Assembly: GCF_003315035.1 (NCBI RefSeq)
Contig: NZ_QNRE01000014.1
Coordinates: forward strand, 62,001-126,000
Direction: 5' to 3'
Source: Nocardia puris
GTDB lineage: Bacteria > Actinomycetota > Actinomycetes > Mycobacteriales > Mycobacteriaceae
DNA length: 64,000 nucleotides
This document shows positions 1-8,757 of this stretch, piece after piece (the stretch's first letter is position 1; each line of letters begins with the position of its first letter). Made by a program: the position numbers and the translations under genes. The notes beneath the pieces are model-generated. The model had not been told where the DNA came from. It searched no databases and saw nothing but the letters and a program-made list of their open reading frames with translations.

Positions 1-1
1 C

Positions 2-697
2 GGTTTCGCGGCGCTGCTGGACGCGCACCGGTCGGCCTCGCCGGTGTTCCGCGGCATCCGCACCATGATCGCCCGGCACCCGGACCCCGACGTGCGCTCC
101 TTCGACCACGCCGAGGGCGGGCTCACCTCGCCGCGCTTCCTGGACGGGTTCGCCGAACTCGCCGAGCGCGGACTCTCGTTCGAGGCGTGGGTGTACTCGC
201 ATCAGCTACCCGACGTGACCGCCCTGGCCCGCCGCTACCCCGAGGTCACCATCGTGCTGAACCACCTCGCCACACCGGCCGGGCTGTTCGGCAAGGTCGG
301 CAAACACACCGGCGCCAACCCCGGCGAGCGGCGAAAGCTGTTCCTGCGCTGGCGCGACGACCTCAGCGCGCTGGCCGAGCACCCGAACGTGGTGGCCAAA
401 GTGAGCGGGTTGACCATGCCGATCCTCGGCCACCCGGTACCGCCGCGCGGCACGCCGACGCCGGTTTCCGAACTGGTGGACCGGATCGGGCCGATGATCG
501 CGCACGCCTACGACGTGTTCGGTGCCGAGCGGCTGCTGTGGGGCTCCAATTTCCCGGTGGACCGGCCGATCACCTCGGTGGGCAACAGCGTGCGAGCTGT
601 CGCGGAGTCGCTCACGAACCAGGGCGCCGAGCTCGACGACCTGGTGCGGGTCTTCCGCGAGACGGCGCGCCGGGTGTACCGCGTCGAGCCGGAGTAG
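2..697 (+). CDS. Amidohydrolase family protein, 5'-truncated by the window edge
   Basis: The frame is open from base 2, so the true start lies outside the window; the GTG at 44 is only an internal codon. The protein looks like the C-terminal two thirds of a metal-dependent amidohydrolase of the TIM-barrel type (amidohydrolase family 2, COG3618-like). Supporting segments are NHLATP, a conserved KVSGL strand, and the C-terminal WGSNFPVD motif, which supplies a late acidic residue in this family. Such enzymes hydrolyse lactones or decarboxylate small ring acids; the substrate cannot be told from sequence. A flavin monooxygenase of Baeyer-Villiger type begins 108 bases downstream on the same strand. 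Baeyer-Villiger enzymes make lactones or esters, so a lactone-hydrolase role in the same pathway is a reasonable inference. Confidence 0.8.
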   Translation, partial: GFAALLDAHRSASPVFRGIRTMIARHPDPDVRSFDHAEGGLTSPRFLDGFAELAERGLSFEAWVYSHQLPDVTALARRYPEVTIVLNHLATPAGLFGKVGKHTGANPGERRKLFLRWRDDLSALAEHPNVVAKVSGLTMPILGHPVPPRGTPTPVSELVDRIGPMIAHAYDVFGAERLLWGSNFPVDRPITSVGNSVRAVAESLTNQGAELDDLVRVFRETARRVYRVEPE

Positions 698-805
698 CCC
701 GCCGGGGCCGTTGACAACGCCCGACCCGCCGCGCCTAATTGAGGGCAGGTGCTGCCACACCGCGTGGACCGCTCCGCGCGCGGCGGGCATCGGGAAGGAG
801 CGACG

Positions 806-2302
806 ATGACGTCCACCGATTCCCTGGACGGGCGCGCGTACGAGACCGTCATTGTCGGCGCCGGGTTCTCCGGAATCGGCGCCGCGATCAAACTGCGCGA
901 GGCGGGCTTCGAGGATTTCGTGCTCCTCGACGACGCCGACGGCGTGGGCGGCACCTGGCACTGGAACACCTATCCCGGCGTGGCGGTGGACATTCCGTCG
1001 TTCAGCTATCAGTTCTCGTTCGATCAGCGCTCGGACTGGTCGCGGGTGTACGCGCCGGGCCGGGAGTTGAAGGCCTACGCCGAGTCCTGCGTCGACAAGC
1101 ACGGCCTGCGCCCGCGCATCCACTTCGGCACCACCGTGACCAGAGCGGAGTTCGACGAGGGCCGCCGCGTGTGGGTGTTGCGCACCGAGGCAGGCGAGGA
1201 ACTCACCGCGCGCTACGTGATCAGCGCGACCGGCGTGCTCACCCGCCCGAAACTGCCCGAGATCCCCGGCGCCGCCGACTTCGCCGGCCGCACCATGCAC
1301 ACCTCGCGCTGGGACCACGGGCAGAGCCTGCGCGGCAAGCGCGTGGCGATCATCGGGACGGGCGCGTCGGCGGTGCAGGTGATCCCGGAGATCGCGCCGG
1401 AGGTCGCGCACCTGACGGTGTTCCAGCGCACGCCGATCTGGTGCCTGCCGCGCCCCGACCTGCCGCTGCCCGCGCCGCTGCGCCTGGCGCTGCGGGTGCC
1501 GGGCAGCCGCACGGTGACCCGGCTGGTCAGCCAGACCTTCGTGGAGCTGACCTTCCCCGTCGCCGCGCACTACCACAGCTCGGTGCCCGCGGCCGCGCTC
1601 GGCGAACGGCTCGGGCTGGCCCACCTGCGTAGGCAGGTGCGCGACCCGGAGGTACGCGAAAAGCTCACGCCCCGTTACGCTCTCGGCTGCAAGCGGCCCA
1701 GCTTCTCCAACGACTACCTGGCCACGTTCAACCGCGAGAACGTCACCCTGGAGACCGATCCGATCGAGCGGATCACGCCGGAGGGCGTACGCACCGCGGC
1801 CACCGAGCACCCGGTCGACGTGATCATCTTCGCCACCGGGTTCAAGGTGATGGAGTCGGGCAACATGCCCACCTACGACCTGCGCGGCGTCGACGGGCGC
1901 GATCTCGAGAAGTGGTGGGACGAGCACCGGTTGCAGGCCTACGAGGGTGTGAGCGTGCCCGGCTTTCCGAATTTCTTCTCCGTGATGGGTCCCTACGGCT
2001 ATAACGGGTCGTCGTATTTCGCGCTCATCGAGAACCAGGTGCGCCACATCCTGCGCTGTCTCACCCACGCCCGCGACGAGGGCGCGACCCTGGTCGAGGT
2101 CACCGAGGAGGCCAACGACCGGTTCTTCCGGGAGATGCTGGCGCGCCGCGGCGGGCAGGTGTTCTGGCAGGATTCGTGCGCGGTGTCCAACAGTTACTAC
2201 TTCGACAAGCACGGGGACGTGCCGCTGCGGCCGTCCACGACCGTCGAAGCGGCTTGGCGCAGTGGGCATTTCGATCTGGACGACTACCGATTCGCGTCGT
2301 AG
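806..2302 (+). CDS. Flavin-containing monooxygenase, Baeyer-Villiger type
   Basis: The 498-residue protein has an N-terminal FAD dinucleotide fold (VGAGFSGIG, about residues 16-24). The Baeyer-Villiger fingerprint FxGxxxHxxxW appears as FAGRTMHTSRW near residues 159-169. A second Rossmann motif for NADPH (IGTGASAVQ) follows, then the late ATGF motif. These signatures separate it from ordinary flavin monooxygenases. It should insert one oxygen next to a ketone using NADPH and O2, giving an ester or lactone; the substrate is unknown. The ATG at 806 was chosen because GGAAGGAG lies just upstream, although the frame is open from 749. It probably shares a transcript with the preceding amidohydrolase. 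It ends tail to tail with the gene at 2320. Confidence 0.88.
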   Translation: MTSTDSLDGRAYETVIVGAGFSGIGAAIKLREAGFEDFVLLDDADGVGGTWHWNTYPGVAVDIPSFSYQFSFDQRSDWSRVYAPGRELKAYAESCVDKHGLRPRIHFGTTVTRAEFDEGRRVWVLRTEAGEELTARYVISATGVLTRPKLPEIPGAADFAGRTMHTSRWDHGQSLRGKRVAIIGTGASAVQVIPEIAPEVAHLTVFQRTPIWCLPRPDLPLPAPLRLALRVPGSRTVTRLVSQTFVELTFPVAAHYHSSVPAAALGERLGLAHLRRQVRDPEVREKLTPRYALGCKRPSFSNDYLATFNRENVTLETDPIERITPEGVRTAATEHPVDVIIFATGFKVMESGNMPTYDLRGVDGRDLEKWWDEHRLQAYEGVSVPGFPNFFSVMGPYGYNGSSYFALIENQVRHILRCLTHARDEGATLVEVTEEANDRFFREMLARRGGQVFWQDSCAVSNSYYFDKHGDVPLRPSTTVEAAWRSGHFDLDDYRFAS

Positions 2303-2319
2303 ATCCTCGACGACAGGAC

Positions 2320-3084
2320 CTAACCGCGCGGCGCGGCCGCCGCGATGCGCGCGGTCAGTTCGGCGCGGGCGGTGACCAAAGAGGGGCCGTACCAGGTGAG
2401 AAGGCGGCCGGGCACCAGGGCGACCGGGATGCCCGGGAAGGCTTCGGGGCCATCGTCTTCGGTGAAGACGTAGGGCTCGTCGGGCAGGACCGCGAGGTCG
2501 ACTTCGCGGACCAGTTCGTCCTGGGTGAGGCGGGGGTAGCGGTCCGGGCGGTCGGCGTGCACCAGGCGCAATCCGAGGTGGCGGGCGAGGTCGCCGGTGA
2601 AGGTGTCACGGCCGACGACCATCCACGGGTCGCGCCACACGGGGATCACAGTGTTGCGCACCGGGGCGGAAGGTGTTTCCTTCCAAGACTTCTCAGCGAC
2701 TGAGAGCCATTGGGGCGGTGCGACTCCCAGTGCGTCGGCGAAGAGACGGCCCAGCGAGTCGAATGCCTGCCGGAGGGTCTCGATCACGGTGACCCACACC
2801 GGGATTCCCGCCTCACGCAAGCGTTCCACGTCGAGTTTGCGATTCTCCTCGTGGTTGCACAGCACCAGATCGGGCGCGAGTTCCACGATGCGCCGCACGT
2901 TCGGGTTCTTGGTTCCGCGCACGCGCTCCACCGCGAGATCGGCCGGGTGCGTGCACCATTCGGTCGCGGCGACAAGCAGGTCCGGGCACGTCACGGCCAG
3001 GGACTCGGTCAACGACGGGACGAGCGACACCACCCGGCGCACGGGGCGCGCGATGCGGACCGCGGTGCCCATATCGTCGAGCAT
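2320..3084 (-). CDS. Helical-backbone metal-receptor / BtuF-like substrate-binding domain protein
   Basis: This 254-residue protein resembles the substrate-binding component of iron-siderophore or cobalamin ABC transporters (TroA/BtuF fold). It has the opening RRVVSLVPSLTESL, the ELAPDLVLCNHEEN strand-turn, and a long central helix around ETLRQAFDSL. It has no signal peptide or lipobox, so it is probably cytosolic; such stand-alone members are common in actinobacteria and their ligand is unknown. The ATG at 3084 was used, and an in-frame ATG at 3072 is an alternative. It lies 26 bases after a TetR regulator on the same strand, and the two are probably co-transcribed. No permease or ATPase gene is nearby. 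Confidence 0.75.
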   Translation of the reverse strand: MLDDMGTAVRIARPVRRVVSLVPSLTESLAVTCPDLLVAATEWCTHPADLAVERVRGTKNPNVRRIVELAPDLVLCNHEENRKLDVERLREAGIPVWVTVIETLRQAFDSLGRLFADALGVAPPQWLSVAEKSWKETPSAPVRNTVIPVWRDPWMVVGRDTFTGDLARHLGLRLVHADRPDRYPRLTQDELVREVDLAVLPDEPYVFTEDDGPEAFPGIPVALVPGRLLTWYGPSLVTARAELTARIAAAAPRG

Positions 3085-3110
3085 CGAAAGTTCTTCGCGC
3101 CGTGCGTGGT

Positions 3111-3638
3111 TCACGGCAGCACCTGGCTGTAGAGGACGCGGAGCTGTTCGGGCGGCACCTCCGGCAGGATATTGCCCGCGCCCAGCACGAGCAGGTACAG
3201 GATCTGCGCGGTCCGTTCGGCGGCGTCCGGTTCGTAGCCGTCCTCGGCGAGCAGTTCGCGCAGGAAAGCGAGGCGGGTCGCGTCGACGCGCTCCTTGGCG
3301 GCGGCCGCGACCGGATCGTCCAGCGCCCACGCGCGGACCGCGACCTCGAGGCGGGCCGGTTCGCCGTCGGCGAGCACCAGATCCATGAGCAGGTCGAGAC
3401 GGCCGCGCGGAGCGAGGTGGTCGGCGGTGCGGACCTCGCGGATGTAGCGCAGCGTCTGCGCCTCTTCGAAGTGCGCGAGCAGCGCCTGCTTGAAGCCGGA
3501 CATGCCGGCGAAGTGGTGGTAGAAGGACCCGGTGCTCAGACCGGTCTCGGCGACCAGGCGGTCGATGGTGAGCGCGGTCGGCCCCGCCGCGCCGAGGATC
3601 GTCAGTCCGGATGCCAGCCATGAGGTCTTGCCCGCCAC
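3111..3638 (-). CDS. TetR/AcrR family transcriptional regulator
   Basis: The 175-residue protein has a TetR-type N-terminal helix-turn-helix (TIDRLVAETGLSTGSFYHHF, about residues 23-42) and an all-helical ligand-binding C-terminal half. The start is a GTG. An AT-rich 19-bp palindrome sits 13 bases upstream, in the gap shared with the divergent membrane-protein gene at 3729. It therefore probably represses itself and that gene until an unknown ligand binds. The metal-receptor-like gene lies downstream on the same strand. Confidence 0.88.
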   Translation of the reverse strand: MAGKTSWLASGLTILGAAGPTALTIDRLVAETGLSTGSFYHHFAGMSGFKQALLAHFEEAQTLRYIREVRTADHLAPRGRLDLLMDLVLADGEPARLEVAVRAWALDDPVAAAAKERVDATRLAFLRELLAEDGYEPDAAERTAQILYLLVLGAGNILPEVPPEQLRVLYSQVLP

Positions 3639-3650
3639 GGCCGCCAGTCT

Positions 3651-3669
3651 ATAACATAAATTTTGTTAT
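3651..3669. promoter_or_regulatory. Palindromic operator for the divergent TetR gene
   Basis: The sequence ATAACATAAATTTTGTTAT is an imperfect palindrome: arms ATAACA and TGTTAT are perfect and two internal positions also pair. It is strikingly AT-rich for this genome and lies between the GTG of the TetR gene and the start of the membrane-protein gene. TetR dimers bind sites of this size, so it is the likely operator. The assignment rests on position and symmetry only. Confidence 0.65.
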
Positions 3670-3728
3670 GTACGCTGAATCCGAGCTTGTTCTGCAGGTA
3701 GTTCGGAAGCCCATCCCCGGAGGACGCC

Positions 3729-4238
3729 ATGTCCGACTCATCCACCACCACCGTTCGCTGGGCGCTGCCCGCCCACACCGCGGGCGCCGCCCTGCTCGCC
3801 GTCATCGGCGTCGCGCATCTGCTGATGATCCACGTCTTCAACGGCGCCGACACCCCCGCCGAGGAGACCATCAACGAGCTGTCGAGGCAGGCGACCACGC
3901 CCATGTTCGAGGGCGGGCGGGAGGTCACCGTGTTCGGTCTCAACACCGGTTACAGCGTCGGCATGGCCGTGTTCGCCATCCTGTTCGCGCTGCTCGCCAT
4001 GGTCGCGGCGCGCGCCGCGCCGCAGCTGCTGGGGCGCTGGTCGCCGTTCAACGCGCTGTGTTTCGCGGCCGCGGGCGCGACGTTCTGGATCGCCTGCCTC
4101 TACTTCCCCGAGCCCGTCATCGTCTTCGCCGGACTGGCCACGCTGTGCTTCGCGGCCGTCCTGGTGGCAGGGCAGCACAAGGGCAGTGGGCGGACAGCGC
4201 TCGGGCGTATCCCCGAGCCCGCCGCCGGCGCACACTGA
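3729..4238 (+). CDS. Four-helix integral membrane protein of unknown function
   Basis: The 169-residue protein has four predicted membrane segments at about residues 12-34, 76-95, 106-125 and 128-148. A roughly 40-residue loop lies between the first two, holding EETINELSRQA, and the C-terminal tail is short and hydrophilic. I cannot assign it to a characterised family. The ATG follows GGAGGACGCC, a good ribosome binding site. It diverges from the TetR gene at 3111-3638 and shares its palindromic promoter region, so it is the probable main target of that repressor. Confidence 0.75.
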   Translation: MSDSSTTTVRWALPAHTAGAALLAVIGVAHLLMIHVFNGADTPAEETINELSRQATTPMFEGGREVTVFGLNTGYSVGMAVFAILFALLAMVAARAAPQLLGRWSPFNALCFAAAGATFWIACLYFPEPVIVFAGLATLCFAAVLVAGQHKGSGRTALGRIPEPAAGAH

Positions 4239-4499
4239 AAGTGGCACCCGGCGCCGAGACGCACCGGCCACCAGCGCCCCGGGCGGGATCCGCCCGACGA
4301 TGCCCGGCGGCGCGGCCGGCCTCGTTGCCGGGTGCCTGCCATTTCCCGCGCCACCGTCCGCCCCCGCGACCCGCAGACCGCGGGGCGGAACAGCCGGGCG
4401 ATCCGCTCGGTCGTCGGACACCAGTGCGCCCGCCGACCGAGCGCGGATCGAATTCCCTTGGTGCGCAGCGCCTTTCCGGCGCTCGTCGGCGAGTCCGGC

Positions 4500-5267
4500 T
4501 CAGCGGCGCAAACGTTCGTACAGCGCGTCGAGTTCGCGGGCGCCGGTGGCCGCCACCGACTCCTCCTCGGCGCTCGTGCGCAACGCCTTGCGCAACAACA
4601 CCGGGTCCAGATCGTCTACCGCCGAACGGTATTCGACCTTCGGGAGGTCGGGCGGCACCAGCTCGTCACCGTACAGATCCGCCGCCACGGCGTCGGGGGA
4701 TTCGCGTTCGATGCCCGCGATGAGGGTGTCCAGATCGAGTCCGCGCAACGTCAGGATCTCGCGCGGGCGCTCGTCGAGGCGTTCGGCCACCAGGTAGCAG
4801 ACCGCGGCCACGTGCTTGCACGGCCAGCCGGGATCGGGACACGAACAGCTGAAGTCCAATTCGGCGGCGGTGGTGGGCAGCAGGTGCGGGCCCAGTTCCG
4901 GCGGCAGCTCGCCCGACGCGATCGCCGCAAGCATGCCCGGCGCACCCCGGATGGCGTCGATCAGCAGTTCCACTTCCTCGGCGCGCAACGGCCGCACCGC
5001 GAACACCGACGTGAACGGACGCGGTTGGCTCCCTTGCACTTCCGCGACCACCGCGCCCGGCTCGATCCGGTAGTTCACCACCTGCCCCGACCGCGCGTAC
5101 GTGCGCCCGCGCGCCAGCCGGCCCGGCTCGGCCATCGCCTCCACGGCGTCGATCAGCGCCTTGCCCCACCAGGTGCGCCCGAAACCGCCGCGGCGGCTCT
5201 TGGCCGCCACACCGCCGCGCACCGGCCTGCGCTTGCCGTACTTGCCGAAATCGTCGAAATCGTTCAC
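4500..5267 (-). CDS. SWIM zinc-finger family protein
   Basis: The 255-residue protein carries a SWIM-type zinc motif CxC(n)CxH. The candidate ligands are Cys141, Cys143, Cys150 and His152, in the stretch SCSCPDPGWPCKH. The N-terminus contains FGRTWWGKALIDAVE, a conserved opening of bacterial SWIM proteins found beside SNF2 helicases. The GTG start overlaps the stop codon of the SNF2 gene by four bases (GTGA), so translation is probably coupled and the two proteins are likely partners. SWIM domains are thought to bind DNA or proteins; the role of the bacterial pair is not established. Confidence 0.85.
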   Translation of the reverse strand: MNDFDDFGKYGKRRPVRGGVAAKSRRGGFGRTWWGKALIDAVEAMAEPGRLARGRTYARSGQVVNYRIEPGAVVAEVQGSQPRPFTSVFAVRPLRAEEVELLIDAIRGAPGMLAAIASGELPPELGPHLLPTTAAELDFSCSCPDPGWPCKHVAAVCYLVAERLDERPREILTLRGLDLDTLIAGIERESPDAVAADLYGDELVPPDLPKVEYRSAVDDLDPVLLRKALRTSAEEESVAATGARELDALYERLRR

Positions 5268-8062
5268 TCCCCCACCGCCTCCGTGCCGAGGGTGAACAGG
5301 TCGCGCAGGTCGTCGGTGCTGAGCTCGGTGATCCAGTTCTCCCCCGCGCCCACCGCCAGATCGGCGAGGCGGCGTTTGCCGTTGATCATCTCGTCGATCC
5401 GCTCCTCGATGGTGTCCACGCACACCAGCTTGCGCACCTGCACCGCACGCCGCTGACCGATGCGGAACACCCGGTCGGTGGCCTGGTTCTCCACGGCCGG
5501 ATTCCACCAGCGATCCAGGTGCACCACATGATTGGCGGCCGTGAGGTTCAACCCGGTGCCACCGGCCTTGAGCGACAACAACATCAGCGGCGGACCGTCC
5601 TCGGACTGGAACCCGGTGACCATCTCGTCGCGGCGGCGCTTGTCCACGCCGCCGTGCAGGAACGGCACCCGCGCGCCGAAACGCTCGGTCAGATACGGCG
5701 TGATCAGCTCGCCGAACTCGCGGAACTGAGTGAACAGCAATGCCTTCTCGCCGTCGGCGAGCACCGCGTCGAGCACGTCCTCCACCAGCGCCAGCTTGCC
5801 GGAGCGATGCCTGCCCCGCCCCAGCACGCCCGACCCGTCGCCGAGGAAGTGCGCCGGATGGTTGCACACCTGCTTCAGCCTGGTCAGCGCGCCGAGCACG
5901 GCGCCCTTGCGCGCCATGCCTTTCGCGCTCTCGAGCTTGTCCAGCATGTCCTCGACCACCGCCTGATACAGCGCGGCCTGCTCGACGGTGAGATTGGCGC
6001 GGACGGTCATCTCCAGCTTCTCCGGCAGGTCCTCGATGACCGCCGGATCGGTCTTCACCCGGCGCAGCACGAACGGCTTCGTCACGAAACGCAGTCGCGC
6101 CAGCGCGTTCTGGTCGCCTTCGCGTTCGATCGGCACGGCGAAGCGCGCGCGGAAGGTCTGCGGGCTGCCGAGCAGTTTCGGCATCGCGAAATCGAGCAAG
6201 GCGCGCAGTTCCTCCAACCGGTTCTCGACGGGAGTTCCGGTGAGCGCCAACCGATGTCGCGCGCGCAACGCGCGGGCGGCGCGCGCTTGCCTGGTGCCCG
6301 CGTTCTTGATGTGCTGCGCCTCGTCCAGTACGACGCGTTCCCAGTCGCGTCCGCTCAGTTCCTCGAAATCCCTGGCCAGCAAGGAATACGTGGTGAGCAC
6401 CAGGTCGGCCTCGCCCACGGCGGCGGCGAAATCCTCCCCCGTGCGCCGACCCGACCCGTGATGCACGAGCACGCGCAGGCCGGGGGCGAAGCGCTCCGCC
6501 TCGCGCTGCCAGTTGCCCACCACCGACATCGGGCACACCAGCAGCGTGGGACCCACTGCCTCCGTGGCGTTCTCGCGTTCGTGGACGAGCAGCGCGAGCA
6601 CCTGCACCGTCTTGCCGAGGCCCATGTCGTCGGCGAGGATCGCGCCGCACCCGATGCGGCTCATGGTGGCCAGCCAGGTCAGGCCGCGCCGCTGGTACGG
6701 GCGCAACTGCGCTTTGAGGCCGCCCGGGGCGGGGACGGGCGCGCGATCGCGGTCGGCGTCGAGCAGGTCGGCGACCCAACCGGAGGCGGTGACCTCGGTG
6801 ATCGGCACGCGGTCGACGCGGTCGGTGGCGAGGCGGCCGATCATGTCGGCGAGGGTGATCGGGGAGTCGTCGGTGTGCGCGGCGACGTAGCGGGCGGCCG
6901 CGGCCAGCGCCTTGTGGTCGGCCTGCACCCACTCCCCGCGCAGGCGCACCAGATCGGACTTCGCGCGGATCAGCCGGGCCATCTCGGCCGGGCTGAGCAC
7001 GTGGCCGCCGAGCGCCAATTCCCAACGGTAACGGACCAATCCGCGCATCCCGACCGTGCTCTCGGCGGCCGGGACCGCGCTCTCCACGCGCAGCCGCAGC
7101 GACGGTTCGGTGATGTTCCACGCGCGCGGCAGCAGCAAGCGCACGCCCGCCTCCTGGAGGGCGTGCACGCCGTGGGCGACCAGGTCGGCCACCACCGCGG
7201 TGGGGAGCAGCAGATCCATGCTGTACGGGTCGCCGGGGAGGTCGCGCAGCCGCGGGTAGGCGCGCTGGGCGGCGCCGAGTTTGTCGACGGCGGTGCGGAT
7301 GAGGGCCGGGTCGCCGTTGAGCGGAACCGGGGTGGGCGCCTCGCCCTCGACGCGCAGGCACACTTCCAGCCGCCACAGCGGCGGGTCGTCCTCGGCGGCG
7401 GGTTCACCGTCGGGTTCGCACAGGCGCAGGACCAGTTCGGGTTCGTCGGCGGTGAGGCTGGTGCGCCAGCGTTCCAGGGTGTCGGCGAGCTGGTGGCTGC
7501 CCGAGTCCAGCGGCTGGTCGCCGACCAGGGCCGCGAGCAGCGGGTGGACGGGGGGTGGGGCGTCGGCCAGTTCGCGGGCGATCGGGTCGGTGAGTTCGGC
7601 GACCAAGTCGGCGAGCACCGCCGCCGGACGCCCCGCCACCGCGAGCGCCGGCGGCGCCACGGCCGCGAGTTCGGCGAGCCAGGCCCGCTGCCGCGCGCCG
7701 CCGACCAGGCGCCACCGCACCCACCACTGCCCGTCGGCGCGGCGCAGTTCGGGGACGACGCGGCCCGCGCGCGCCCAGCGCTCGATGCCGCGCGCGACGT
7801 GGGCCAGGAAGCGCAGGTCACCCGCGACGCTCTCGGCCGGAAGACGCTGGAGCAGGGCGTTCGCCGCGGCCGCGGGAGCCATCGCGAGGGCAGGGACCTC
7901 GGCCGGACCTTGCGGCGTCAGCACCTCGGCGCGGTGCCGGAAGCGCGCGGTGCGCAGCCGGGCGCCCAGCGGGTCGGGCACACCGGCGGGCACCTCGCCC
8001 TCGGTCCACAGCAGCAGACCGGACCCGGGAGACCACAGTCCGTGCAGCATCCATCCATCCAA
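5264..8062 (-). CDS. SNF2-family DEAD-like helicase / ATPase
   Basis: This protein of about 930 residues has a long N-terminal region of the kind found in bacterial SNF2 helicases (PF12419-like). A two-lobe SNF2 motor follows: Walker A DDMGLGKT near residue 477, Walker B DEAQ near 579, TGTPVEN after it, and motif VI QATDRVFRIGQ near 864. It should be an ATP-driven double-stranded DNA translocase. The start may be the ATG at 8062 or the one four codons later at 8050. The downstream SWIM gene overlaps its stop codon. Bacterial SNF2 proteins occur both as housekeeping factors and in defence systems such as DISARM. No methylase, phospholipase-type DISARM gene or other defence gene is adjacent here. 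Confidence 0.92.
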   Translation of the reverse strand: MDGWMLHGLWSPGSGLLLWTEGEVPAGVPDPLGARLRTARFRHRAEVLTPQGPAEVPALAMAPAAAANALLQRLPAESVAGDLRFLAHVARGIERWARAGRVVPELRRADGQWWVRWRLVGGARQRAWLAELAAVAPPALAVAGRPAAVLADLVAELTDPIARELADAPPPVHPLLAALVGDQPLDSGSHQLADTLERWRTSLTADEPELVLRLCEPDGEPAAEDDPPLWRLEVCLRVEGEAPTPVPLNGDPALIRTAVDKLGAAQRAYPRLRDLPGDPYSMDLLLPTAVVADLVAHGVHALQEAGVRLLLPRAWNITEPSLRLRVESAVPAAESTVGMRGLVRYRWELALGGHVLSPAEMARLIRAKSDLVRLRGEWVQADHKALAAAARYVAAHTDDSPITLADMIGRLATDRVDRVPITEVTASGWVADLLDADRDRAPVPAPGGLKAQLRPYQRRGLTWLATMSRIGCGAILADDMGLGKTVQVLALLVHERENATEAVGPTLLVCPMSVVGNWQREAERFAPGLRVLVHHGSGRRTGEDFAAAVGEADLVLTTYSLLARDFEELSGRDWERVVLDEAQHIKNAGTRQARAARALRARHRLALTGTPVENRLEELRALLDFAMPKLLGSPQTFRARFAVPIEREGDQNALARLRFVTKPFVLRRVKTDPAVIEDLPEKLEMTVRANLTVEQAALYQAVVEDMLDKLESAKGMARKGAVLGALTRLKQVCNHPAHFLGDGSGVLGRGRHRSGKLALVEDVLDAVLADGEKALLFTQFREFGELITPYLTERFGARVPFLHGGVDKRRRDEMVTGFQSEDGPPLMLLSLKAGGTGLNLTAANHVVHLDRWWNPAVENQATDRVFRIGQRRAVQVRKLVCVDTIEERIDEMINGKRRLADLAVGAGENWITELSTDDLRDLFTLGTEAVGE

Positions 8063-8281
8063 GCAGGCCGGTCCGACACCGCCGTACGGCCGGCGTATCC
8101 GGCGGGCGCGGTCTTCGTCGTCGCGGACCGCCGGAATTCACGGCCACCGCTGCACGGGGCAGGACGATTTCCGGTGGGCGGCGCGGCGGTCGCCAAGCGG
8201 GCGAAAGTGGAACATACTGGGGTAATTGCTGGTCACGAGTCGTAATCCGCAGCAAGCTTCTAGGAAGCGGAGGGCAGCAGC

Positions 8282-8644
8282 ATGACGATTCTGCTCCAGG
8301 TACTCGAGCAGAGCTTCACGCCGACCACGCCGTGGGAGCGCCGAAAATTCACCTTCGTCGACGCGGGGAAGATCGTCGGCATGCGGCTGGACGGACAGTC
8401 CGGCGTGTGGCTGGATCTCTCGCGCCCCGGTGAATCCCAGCGCCTGGCCCGCACCCTCGATCCGCGTGAGGCGGTCACGTTCCTGCTCACCACGTTCGCC
8501 AAGATCGCCGAGTGCGAGGAGCGCGGCGGTTCCTGGCTGATCGGGCACGACGGCGTGCACACCGAATCGATCGCGGCGACCAGATTCCCACCGCGCGCGA
8601 GCGAGATCGCGGGAGATGATCTGCTGGCGCGGGCCTGGTTGTGA
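8282..8644 (+). CDS. Conserved small protein of unknown function
   Basis: The 120-residue protein has no recognised domain, signal peptide or membrane segment. It is a mixed alpha/beta sequence with a tryptophan- and glycine-rich segment (GGSWLIGHDG) near residue 83. Third codon positions are strongly G/C, as in real genes here, and a GGAGGGCAG ribosome binding site precedes the ATG. It diverges from the SNF2 gene with a 219-base gap between them. I do not recognise its family. Confidence 0.65.
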   Translation: MTILLQVLEQSFTPTTPWERRKFTFVDAGKIVGMRLDGQSGVWLDLSRPGESQRLARTLDPREAVTFLLTTFAKIAECEERGGSWLIGHDGVHTESIAATRFPPRASEIAGDDLLARAWL

Positions 8645-8757
8645 GGGGCGCGAGGTAGGGCCGCTGCGGCGTGGCGTGGGCGGCGTGTCCGGCGTGCCGT
8701 GGGGCGCCACGCCGGAGGCGGCCGTCCTTGTCGGGGTGCGCGTGTAGAACTGGCTGC

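Noticed and set aside
206..2269. A 687-codon open frame on the minus strand across the amidohydrolase and monooxygenase genes
   Set aside because: It is antisense to two clear genes, lacks recognised domains and has the His/Arg/Gly-rich composition typical of shadow frames in high-GC DNA.
4500..8062. The SNF2 gene as part of a DISARM-type defence system
   Set aside because: DISARM needs neighbouring drmB and drmC-type genes and a methylase; none is present within the window around this gene.
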